From assembly GCF_030463565.1 (NCBI RefSeq), contig NC_134652.1:16655397-16719396 (forward strand): 64,000 bases of DNA, read 5' to 3'. Position numbers and translations under genes: made by a program. Numbering within the stretch: position 1 is the first letter of the stretch; every line of letters starts with the position of its first letter. This DNA comes from Pelecanus crispus. Its lineage: Eukaryota; Chordata; Aves; Pelecaniformes; Pelecanidae. The notes below the pieces were generated by a model. The model did not search any database. It was not told where the DNA came from and worked only from the letters and a program-made list of their open reading frames with translations. Shown piece after piece: positions 47,601 through 57,773 of the stretch.

Positions 47601-49190
47601 GCCCTGCAGTTTTATAACTTAAGACACGCACCCACATCAGTAGAGACCACAAAAAAGAGCACATCAGGGAAGGAGTCTATGCAAGCGATCCCCAAACCGC
47701 GGGATGAATGCAGTTCAGGGAATGACGACTCCCCAGCGCTGGAGGACATAGACATGGCTGACAGTAAACCAAAGTTCATGGAGTGGTGTGCTGAAGAGGA
47801 GAACCAGGAACTCATTGCCGAGTTCAATGCCCAGTACATGAAAGTTCAGAAGGGCTGGATTCAGCTGGAGAAGGAGGTGCAGCCAACCCCCAAGGTAAAG
47901 AACAAAGCCGACAAACTGAAAGAGATTTGGAAAAGCAAGAAAAGGACACGGAAAAGTAGAGGCTCGCTGGAAGTGCAGAAGCTTTCTCCTGTCCAGATGC
48001 TGTTTATGAAGGCCTTTAAGCTGTCTGACATCTGCCAGTGGTTTCTGGAGACAACTGAAACCAGGTCTCTAGTGATTGTGAAGAAACTCAACACCCGTCT
48101 CCCAGGGGAGATCCCCCCCATCAAAGTCCCCATGCAGAAATATTCCTCTTCCAGTCTTTACCCCAGCTCACTGCAGGCTGAACGTTTGAAAAAACACCTC
48201 AAGAAGTTTGCCGCCACTACCCCGGCTCGGAATAACCTGAAGAACCAAAAGCTTTGGGCCAAAATTCGGGAGAACACTGATAAAGCAGAGGCTGAAGAAG
48301 CCACTGCTCCCAGCCAGACATCTCCCACTGACGCTGACGCCGAGGACATGAGTGAAGACAAAACCATCCAGCCTGCCCCCAGCTTGCCCACGCAGGCCAG
48401 CACCAGGATCTTGCGCAAGTACTCCAACCTGCGGGGCAAGCTGCGAGCCCAGCACCGTGTGGTGAAGGCAGAGAAGAAGAGCGACGGTCCCGGGGACCAC
48501 CCATCCCTGGAGAGCAAGCAGAGCCGGAAAAGCGTGTGCATCAACCCACTGATGTCTCCAAAGTTGGCCTTGCAGATCAAAGCAGACGCCTTTCCTGCCA
48601 AATCTCTGTCAGTGGATGGGATGGGAAAGGGGCGGAAGGGGAAGAGCAGGTCCCAGGACGACCCCTCACCCAAAGCTGATCTCCAGCTCAGCAGGAAGAA
48701 GAGGACGCTGAAGGAGAGCGGGAGCACCCAGGAGCGGTCCAGCTCCTCCACCAAGGACAAGCTGCCTGCCAAGAAGGCCAGTAAAATAAAGCATTCAGAG
48801 GTCAGCGCAAAAGCTCCCGCCACCCGAAAGCAGGCTGCCATGGAGAGGAGCAATAAGCTGGCTAGAAAAATGTCTTTGAAAGAGAAGAGAGCCCCGAAAA
48901 GGCAGCTGGAGAAGGTGCGGCTCCCCATGCGGAAGGGCAAGGAGAACACGAGCAGACGGGCCGTGCTTCCCCCTGGCCATGAGGAGTTGGCCAAGTCCCC
49001 AAAGCAGAAGCCCCTGGGAGAGTCCTCCACGCGGTCGCAGAAGATGGCCAATAAGAAGCCCAGCAGTGGGAAGACCCTGACGAGGTCCATGAAGAAGATG
49101 CAGGAGAGCAGCGGGTCGCAGGGCAAGAGGAAGCTGAGGGCAAAAGTGGACTGTTCGCACAGCAAGCGCTCGCGACTGGATCCGAAATAG
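44687..49190 (+). CDS. LCOR: LCOR long isoform (PALI1 / former C10orf12) giant terminal exon
   Basis: One uninterrupted frame of 1,501 codons between acceptor TCTCTCTAG and stop TAG 49188-49190. The first base completes Gly with exon 17490-17583; then EDAAETIAIDSNNQPKSPLE follows. Features in order: a conserved helix (KFMVRLCTHHQKQFIRVLND, codons 23-42); a Ser/Glu-rich disordered part; the H3-like SRKTARKSTRG near codon 384; a Pro/Gly/Ala-rich part (about codons 390-650); the conserved PRC2-interaction block starting KFMEWCAEEENQ (about codon 1030) through VKKLNTRLPGEIPP; MQKY and LKKF lysines; SRKSVCINPLMSPKLALQ; and a Lys/Arg-rich tail ending KRSRLDPK. The family member PALI1 binds PRC2 and G9a and promotes H3K27 methylation. 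The isoform lacks the HTH of the short form. With the shared exons the window encodes 1,672 residues of it, somewhat more than mammalian versions as I recall. In-frame codons 44598-44686 are intronic. Large antisense ORFs here are GC-rich shadows. Confidence 0.95.
45828..45845 (+). other. LCOR: Histone-H3-like TARKST stretch in the LCOR long isoform
   Basis: In-frame codons ACG GCG AGG AAG AGC ACA read T-A-R-K-S-T, identical to H3 residues 6-11 around Lys9, and a Gly follows at the H3 G13 position. The Lys codon is 45837-45839. The preceding SRK and following RGYYFNG are conserved in mammalian LCOR as I remember it. A site for G9a/GLP-type methylation is an inference. Confidence 0.7.
47776..48209 (+). 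other. LCOR: PRC2-interaction region of the LCOR long isoform
   Basis: The most conserved block of the giant exon. It begins KFMEWCAEEENQELIAEFNA and includes KVQKGWIQLEKE, SPVQMLFMKAFKLSDICQWF, TTETRSLVIVKKLNTRLPGE and ends KKHLKKF. The MQK lysine (48138-48140) and the second lysine of LKKF (48204-48206) are 22 codons apart. That equals the spacing of PALI1 K1219 and K1241, the methylated lysines reported to activate PRC2. Assignment is by memory and spacing. Confidence 0.7.
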
Positions 49191-49482
49191 CGAAGAACCG
49201 GTAGCCATGTACAAAACTGATGTATAGTAGTAACCCTTTACCATGCATTAACTAAAGCTGCTTTTATAAGCTGTAGCAAGCCTTTAAAAATCCGCAGTTA
49301 AAGGATAACGCCCGTGATTTTAGGCATCAGCAGATGTGTCTCGGACAGAGAAGAGGTTGGCCTGTCTGGCTCTGCTGTTCAGAAGGAAGTTTCTGCAGTT
49401 TGAACGTTCCTTGGGTTTTTTTTTTAAACTTGGAACCAGGCAGTTTTAGTTAAAAGTACAGTGCCTTATTTATCACTTTAAA

Positions 49483-49488
49483 AATAAA
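49483..49488 (+). terminator. LCOR: Proximal poly(A) signal candidate, LCOR long isoform
   Basis: AATAAA about 290 bp after the stop codon in an A/T-rich context; a GTGTGA element follows at about 20 bp. Would give a short 3'UTR. Confidence 0.4.
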
Positions 49489-52400
49489 AATAAGAAGCTC
49501 GTCTGTGTGATTTGGAGGCTTGCGTTTTATACTTGAGGCACAAGCACTTGTACTGTAGCAGAAAGAAAACCACCTTCGTGCACATGAAGTAGCTTTCGAC
49601 AGCCTTTGGGTGCACGCAAACGTTTCCCTTTCCTTCAGAGTCCTCCTTCTGTCTGTCTTCTTAGTGGCATTTAAAGCAAAACCAAAACCATTTCCCGTCA
49701 CTGAGGGAGAGAAAGGCGAATCTGCCCTTTGTTGATTCGTTAGTAGCAGCTGCTGGTGTCCCATACTGTTACCTGCGTAAAAGTATTAATTAGCTACTGG
49801 TGTGTGTACTGCTGATGGCTGCCTCGCTCCCCCATCGCACAGCCCGTGGGGTGGGGAGGTCCCGCTCAGGCAGAGGCAGCGGAGGAGATGCTGCAGGTAC
49901 CAGGCTGCCGCATCCACTGCTGCTGGGCGGGCACGCTGGGCTGTATCCGTCTTTATTTCTTGCTGGCTTCAGGGATGAATTGCTCCTGCTGTGCCCTGCT
50001 TTTGGACAGACCTCCTTCTCACGTTTTGCTGCGCTCGTGGTGATTTCTGTAGTCTCTGATGGCAAAGCAGTTTCCGCAGCGCTTTGCTGAAGGTTGAATC
50101 TCTCCCTTTGTATGGGCTCGAGCTCTTTCTGACGTGGGTGCTCTGCAGCAGGGGAGACCTGGCCCTCACCCTGTGCTCTTGTGCACGTCTTCCCTAGCAC
50201 CCTCCTAAGCCAGGATTTGCAGTTGGAATAGGGTTGAGAGAAGGGAGTGACTTAAGTTTATTTTTTACCGTAATTTGCATTTCATCCTTTTACTAGCAAG
50301 GTGCGGTTGGTTTGTCCTTGCCTGTGTCTGGTGCTGTGGAGTCTGAAAGTGGCCAAGCCTCTGCCCCGTCCTGCACAACACCTTTGCAGGGCTCCTCTGC
50401 AAGCCTCTGCAGCATGTTTAAAAGCCAACTGGGGGTCTGCAGTGGCAGAACAGGGTCTCGGTGCGTAGCACCTCTGAGTAAAACCTGTTAGAAGTGCACA
50501 GAGTGCGTGGCTGTGCTGGCTCTGCCGGGCAGGGATGCTCGGTGGCTGAGAAGGGACTGCTGCGGTCTGCGCTCGGGGAAAGGACCCTGCTCAGCCATTG
50601 CATCTCCATGGCTTCACTTTGGTGTTGCTGCACAAAGTCTGTTTGCATGAATCCTGATGCAAGCCTCCTCCTGTGCCGAAAGCAGCAATGCCCGAGAGGG
50701 CACTGCACAGGCTCTGGGGTCGCCTGACCTTTAACAGCCGCTTGCTGATCCTTGCTCAGCTCCTCATCCCTGCTGAGAGCAAGGCTCCATGCGTTCCAGA
50801 GATGCCTGCCCTGGGGGCAGAGGCTAGAGAGGGCTCTGCTGCAACCGGAATTGCGTTTCACTGTTGGCATTGAACCCCAGATCCCAAAGCCCGTGGACTG
50901 GAGGTGGAAAGCAGATGATCATCTTTAAATCTTTCATTGTACCCATTTAGTATAGAGGATGAAACAAGGCGTTTGAGATTCACACGCCCTTCGCAGGGCA
51001 CCTCTGCCTCTCTTGCAGGTATTCCCTTCCCCCAGCGCTGACGCACATGAGACTGCGGCACATTTTTCTCTTACTATGAAATGGCTGATTTAAAAAAAAA
51101 AAAAAAAAAAAATCCTTTACCTTTCCTTTGAATCATGCTAGAATAAGTTAACTCTCTGAACAGCTAGGAAGTGATTGAATCTAGCCTGTCAGTCCCTGTA
51201 CAGATTAATATGAAGTTATCTATTACTTTAATTTTTACTGCATGCATTAAATATGTCAAACATTCCATCAGAAAAGATTTAAAAGTGTTTCAGGAGAGGT
51301 GTGAGGCAGGAGGGCACTGATGGCAGTTAAATGACTGATCTGTACCTTTCTTACCTGTCTTTCCCTCTTGCTTCTCCATCTGTACTTACGGTCCTCCTCT
51401 TCCCTCCGCCTGGGGCAGCCTCTCCGCAGACACACGGGCCTGGGATTTCCCCTCCTTCCCCTGGGCCGGGCGTGCGTGTGAGCACCCCTCTTGCCTCCAC
51501 TCCTCGCGCCGCTCCCCCGCAGCAAACCCCCCTCTCCCCATCCTTCACCATCGCTCCTGAAGCGCCTGCGCCGGGCTGCGCATGCAGAGCCATGCCAGGC
51601 ACCACGCGCCGAGCGCTCCTCGGGGCTTTCCCTCGCTCTTGCTCTCTTTTATTTTTTAGCTGCTGGTAAATGCAGGCTGTCCTGCTCTCCATCTTCTGTG
51701 CTTCTGGGAGCGGGAGCCTCATTAGGATACAAACTTCGACAAGCACCAGTTAGCTCAGCACGGCAAGGGTGGGAGATGGCAGGCGTCACCCTGGTGCGGG
51801 AGCAGAGCAGCATCGGGGCATCTGCCCCAGTTCGGGGTGCACTGCTTGGCTTCGGCAGTGGTGGGATCAGCGCGCTGAGGTTCCTGGCATTGTCCCTGCC
51901 GGGCGTCGACTCCGGAGAGGAATGGCCAGGACCTGTCACGGGGAGAAATCAGAGATGCTAAAAGGAAAACCATATTCCTCCCACCCCTTTGAACTTCCAT
52001 TCTTGATCTGTAGTTTTCTGTCACTTAGCTGTTTTTCGGCTTGCTTTGATGGAGCTTTTCTGTGCAAAGGCAGGTCCCCGTGGGACGAAGCCCTGTCAGC
52101 AGAAGCTGTAGGAGTCTCAGGGCTCCGGAAGGGAGTGAGGTGGCATTGGCCATGCTGAGCAGTGTGCAGGCAACATGGCCTGAGACTCAAAGCGCCTGCA
52201 GCTTGTGCCAGGCTCCCATCACCTTCAGCCAGCAGTTCTGTCCCTCCCTGGGGGATGCCAGGGGCATTCAGCGAGCCCTGGCTTTCCCACATTAGAGCCG
52301 GCATGTCCCGCGCAAAGAGTAACACTCATTAAATCTGTGCAAAGATCCTACTGACTTTTAATGGGAGCTGGGCTGTGCCTTTGCAGGTGTAAATCTGAAT

Positions 52401-55400
52401 TTCTGCTCCCTTTAATGAGGAAAGGTACGGGGTGTATTTTGTATCAGGATGAGGCTGAAAAGATGGTTCAGGGCTGGGCTGGGCTGTGGATTGTTGTTCT
52501 TGTCTTCAGAAAATGAATTAAGAGAAAGCAAATAATTCTGAGTTTTTTTCAGAGAAAACCATTTTTAAAGACAATTGCCCCAGCCTGCTGCCTGGGGCCA
52601 GCCCAGGCCAGGCATGCGCTGCACGTCCCTCATGGGCGCCTGGCTCAGGTGGGCAGATGGCAGAGCAGCACCTTGGGCATCTGCAGGGCCCTGGAGCAGT
52701 GGGTTTGCAGGACGTGCGGAGCCGGGCTGTTCCAGGGGGTGGGATGGTTTAGGGTCTTGTCAGCAGGGACCCCCCTGGCTCCCTGCTCCACTGTCCTTGG
52801 GGCCAGTCCCTGGTGCTGCAGCCTCTGCAGGGCTCTCCCTGGCCAGGCACATAAACCCTGCTCAGAGCTGCTCTGCTCTCTGCCTCCTCCTTTCCTCCCA
52901 ACAACTCCCCCCTTATTTAAAAATTACAATTCTGAGGAGAACGGGGGTGGTCATTCTCTACATCGTGCTGTTTGTGAGGAGCTGGCAGGAGCGTTTCCTC
53001 CCACAGCTGCTGCACTGGGTGGTGGGTTTAACTCACACAGGTAGTTTTTCTGGAGAGCAGGCTTGTGTACCAATGGATGGGTAGGGTGAAGCCATCGCCT
53101 GTGGCTGAGTTATTGCAGCAAGCACTTGGAGCATGACCTCTCCAGCCCACCTTGAGGTGGGAATTTTGGTGCTTTAGTACAAGTTCTCTGAACTACAGAT
53201 TTGTGCAATCCTTTGGGTTACCCCGGGGGAGGGTGCCCCAGGCATGAGGTGGGCCAGGAGTGGTCATCATCTCTAGAGAAGCATTAAGGCTTTCTGCTCT
53301 GAGGAAACCCCCAGCTCCTTGCTGGGCTCCTTTCCCTGCTGTCACTGCTCCGGGAGGTGCCGTCTTTGGCCCCTCTGCCTCTCCTGTGTGTGTTCTCCAC
53401 TTGACACCAGTAGTAACTTCCAGGTCTTGCTGACTACAAGACCTGCTTTTAACATGCTTCGGCGCTTGCTTTTGTGAGTGCTTTATTTTGGGGCAGGAAG
53501 GAAGAATGCTGTAATTTGCTAGCAAATTAAAGGGTCTGCATGTGAGGTGACTGCCCGGCAGGGTGGCATTGCCTGAGTAGCTCCATTTTCTTTATCAGAG
53601 CTCAGATGTTTGAATTTTTTTCTCCTTTTTCCTTTTTTCCCAATCAGTACTCATATTGCATTGCTCTCTTCCCAATTTACTTCCTGATTTCCTCTCTCCA
53701 CGCAGCTACATTTCAGCTATAATGGTGTGCAGGAGATAAAAAAATAAGTAGAGGTAATACCATATATATAACCTGTTGCTCTTTGTTAATGACTTGGGAC
53801 ATGCACTACTTGTTTCTCTTCTTTCTGCAGCGAGGCAGCGGCGGTGCACTGCTTTAGAGCAGCCTCTTTCTAATAAATGCAGCTTCTACGCAATGCAAGG
53901 CATGGACAGGGAGCTGCAGACGATCTTCATGAATGGAAGGAAATAAGCAACATGATTTATTGCCTTATTCCACGCGGGCATCGAGTGCGTTTCCGTCTGC
54001 GACGGTGCAGAGCTGCCCACTGGCATTACCACAGTGCCATCCTCAGCCCCGCAGCCTCATTGCGCTCCTCCTCCTCTGGGCCACCCCGCAGCTCCCTGCT
54101 CTGCGTCCTCAGCCCTGATTTCAGCACAAGTGCTGTGTCTCGCAAAGCAGACCTCTCCTCTTTCTGTTACTTCAGCTTTCCTTGCTGGCCACTTTCTCAT
54201 CCTTGTCTTGAAACTAGTCTCCATCCCTGCTCCCTGGTCCGTGTAGCAGGAGCAGCATCCTCTTAGCTCTGCACCTCCACAGATGTCCCTGCTGCCCCTC
54301 TGCTGCAAGCCCCCCTCTCTCATTTGCATGCTTACCTTTTCCTCTCTCACCTTATCATTGGCATCTCCAGGTCTTCACACTTCACATAGTCAGGAACTTG
54401 CCATCTTACCTAACCTCTGGAAGGGGCTGGGTTTGCTGAGCTCAGAGTCAAAATTTATCTGTCGGGGGTCTGAGGGGTGCATCAAGAGCAGTTTGAGCCC
54501 AGGATGGCTCCTTCTGTCGGTAGCTGTTAGGGTACTGTGTAGCAATGCTAGCCCTAGAATGGGTTTCTCTGCTGACGGGGTACGTGCAGTATATCCAAGG
54601 TGTGCAGATGTTGATATTCATCTCTAATGAGGTCCTTTTTGCTCGTGTTTGCTGCGTGCCGTGGTGTTTCTGTGTTCGACTACCAACACGTCGGTGAGAT
54701 GCATTTGCAGCAAACCTTCTCCAAAGAGCTGTTTAGCTGGCGCTGATGCTTTCAGCAAACTTTCCACCGCATTGCTGGTCATCCTCCATGACCTGGAAGA
54801 GCAGGATGAACTCATTCCCACTGCTCTCCACATCCCCGTCCACCCTGCGCCAGGGGATGCTGCGCAGCGCTGGACCGAGCGGGCTGGCAGGCTGCCCAAG
54901 CCACTTTTTGCCGGCATGCGTATAAGCGAAGCTGCAGCCCAGCTCATGTCCCAGCCGCTTGCATGGCACTAATGGAAATGCTGGTGTTTCCGAAAGCTCT
55001 GCCAGCCCCTAGTAACCTCCCAGGAAATAGAGACAGAATCTCAGAAGGACAGAGATGTACTGCTGCCCTACTTTAACTGATGGACAGTTTCTCTCTCCAG
55101 CTCGTATTCTTTCAGCCTGACAACTGCATTCCCAGTCAAAGGTGACTGGGAAAGCCACGGTTCCCAGCCTCCCGCAGGCACTGGCAGTGCCTGGGGCAGC
55201 AGGGAGGTGCGTGCTGCCGTCCGGCTCCGGCTCCGGCTCTCACCGTTCCACCGCCGGCGGTTGTGCCAGGGGAAGAGGGCTGAGCCCCAGCCAAGGCGTC
55301 CTCGGCTCCGCATCCTTGGGCTGTGCGCCTGGACGGGCTGGGGGCGAGGTGGGGGTGGGCTCCCCCCTGCCAGGGAACGCCACTGCAGCTTTTCTTGTAG

Positions 55401-56117
55401 CGGTAGGCTTTTTGAGCAAACCACGAGGCTACGATGTCCCCGCATCGCGCGCGTCCCCCGTCCCCCCCCCATGTGTTGTAGCGTCCGTTCGGCCCATCCT
55501 TTAGCTTGGTGGTTGTGAAATGAATCCATCTGTTCTAAGATGTTCTCAGGAGTTCTTGTTTGTATTAAGCTCTCCCCTAGGCTTAGCAGAAATCACGGTC
55601 CCCATCCTTCCTCCTCCCCTCCCCGCAGACAAGCCCTCTCTTTCACAAGCACTTCCACCCCCTCCCCGAAGGGTGGCAGGGGGGGCAGCTGGTGGTTTCG
55701 ATTCAGGGCACGTTGGCAGCTTGGGGGCAGCCGGAGGAGCTGGGGTGCAGCCGGCCGGCGTTTGCCGTGTGGGCCCGGAGGCCAGGTGGTCCCTCGGGCT
55801 GCGTTGCTAGCCAATGTTTTCTAAGTCTGTTTGTAAGAGTACCTAATTTTAAAATGAAATGTGAATATATATTATGTGTAGGTGCCATGTAAGATAGTGT
55901 TGTGCTAGGCAGCAGGATGCTAACCTACTTTTTAAGCTTTTTTGGGGCAGAAAAAAAGAAGCATTTTTCTCTCACTTCATGCTCACAGATCTAATATTGT
56001 AAATAGTTTTTTTAAATATTTATTTCATGGGCTTTCCACAGGTTCTTGTTTGGACTGGTGTGTCGGTTGGTGGGGCTATATCGCCCAGCGTGCCGCAACC
56101 AAAGGGCTGGCTATTGC

Positions 56118-56165
56118 GTGGGGGGGACGGGACGGGATGGGGTGGGGTGGGTGGTGGTGGTGGTT
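56118..56165 (+). repeat. G-rich tract with quadruplex potential
   Basis: Repeated GGGG/GGG runs (GGGACGGGACGGGATGGGGTGG and onward to GTGGTGGTGG) inside the probable LCOR long 3'UTR on the sense strand, so any RNA copy could fold as a G-quadruplex. Confidence 0.6.
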
Positions 56166-57754
56166 GGTTTGGTTTTTCTATGTCATGTCAAAATTGAAGC
56201 ATTAACTCTTTCTCTTCATCTCATTTTGATGATGTCAGACCTGGTCGATGGCCACGGTTCCGGGGGGGGTGGTGAGCTCCCATGGCCGGCCGGGATGGCC
56301 GTTCCCCGGGGTGGGGGGCACTGCAAGCAATAAGATTTGTAGTAATAATGTCTGCTTCGATGGCAGGGGCTCTCGGGGCTCAGGGCCGGGTGGGAATAAC
56401 CCCGCTCCTGGCGGGGGCTCGGTCCAGCTTGGGATGGGGGGGGGGGTCTCTTGGCCTGGGGATGCCCAGGGAGGCATCCCCAGGGATGCAGGAGGTGGGG
56501 GCTGCCATCACCCCCAGGGAACCCCCTCAAAACGGCCGGGGTAGGGTAGGTAGTTACCAATAGCAAACTCCCACTAGCGAATTTCTGCAGTGAGCAGCTG
56601 CCTTTGGGGCTCCTGCACTTTCTGCGGGTATGGGTGACCCAAGGGAGCGCACCGCTCTTGCCGTTACAATCCCAGTGCCGGCTCCAGAAGGTTGTTTGCT
56701 TATTTGCTTGCCATTCTGCAATTTTTGTTCTCCTTCTAGGGGGTTTGAGGTCATTTTGGTTTTTTTTTCCTAAGTGGGTTTGGATTTTTCTTCCTTTTTT
56801 TTTTTTTTTTAAAACCCCTTTTTGCCTGGAAGTGTTTGCTGGCTGTGCCCCCCAGCCCGGCTGTCTGTGTGGGGCAGCATCAGCAGGATCATTGCTGCTT
56901 TTATGGTGATGGGTCCCTGACTTTGGAGGGAGGAGCAGGCAGTGCTGCCGGGTCCCATCCCTGCAGGACCACTCGCCAGCCCCATGCTTCCTTCACCTTT
57001 GGAACAGGTGTGTAAAAAAAGGAAAAAAGAAAGAAAAGGAAAAAAAGGCAACAACAACCCAGTAATTTTTTTTCTTAAGATGCTCAATGTTTGAATATTA
57101 TCTCCACCTGATGGCAAATGTTTTTCCTCCATCTGTGTCTGCTTCCCTGGGAGAGTTTTGTTTCTCTGTTTGTTTCTATATGAATTTTAGACACTGAGTT
57201 GAAAAGTCCTCCTGTTCGGTACTGTATGTTTGAGCCTAAGCAATGTGAACTGTACAGACCAGCGGTGGAAAATGGGAGCTGGTGAGTGCGCCTGGGAGAG
57301 CTGTGGCTTGGGACGGCATTCCCAGTGGCTCTGGGGAGTGGGAAGTACTGCGTCGCGAGTTGGGAAAATGAACTGTCTGCTGTGAATTCTCGGTTGGAAA
57401 TGTGGAGAGGGGTTTCCATTAGATAATGTTTACATACCTCACCTGACGAACCTTTGAAAGTGTATATAAAAAAAAGAAAAGAAAATTATATTAAGTTGCT
57501 TTAAATCAATATGTATAGCTATAAGAGCTGGGTCATTTGAACTTTGACTATGTATCGACTCTCTAAATGTTGACATTTTGTGAACTCTGTGCTCCTGTCT
57601 TTTATTTCATCCTAACCTATGGAAGAAGTTGTGTTCTTGTTCCAGGTAAAGGTCCCTGACTCAGATCTGAACTCCTCAAGGATTCCCACCACCTTGTTTT
57701 CTTTTCTTCCTCCCTTGTCAATATTCACCCTATGAGCTTTCTAAAGGTCCGTAT

Positions 57755-57760
57755 TTTATT
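57755..57760 (-). terminator. SLIT1: Poly(A) signal candidate AATAAA, SLIT1
   Basis: TTTATT on the + strand reads AATAAA on the - strand, about 2.7 kb beyond the SLIT1 stop. Another - strand AATAAA is at 57601-57606. No better - strand AATAAA was seen between here and the stop codon. Confidence 0.4.
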
Positions 57761-57767
57761 GCAGCTT

Positions 57768-57773
57768 ATTAAA
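57768..57773 (+). terminator. LCOR: Distal poly(A) signal candidate ATTAAA, LCOR long isoform
   Basis: ATTAAA in GCTTATTAAACG, followed by TTTGTTTGGTGTGATAAC, a good GU/U-rich downstream element. An AT-rich 3'UTR-like segment precedes it. It faces the - strand signal at 57755-57760. Confidence 0.55.

Noticed and set aside
48204-48230. K-to-R change at TPAR read as loss of the PRC2-activating lysine
   Set aside because: Counting 22 codons from the MQK lysine lands on LKKF, not on TPAR, and LKKF resembles the known JARID2 site; so the R in TPAR is probably a different position.
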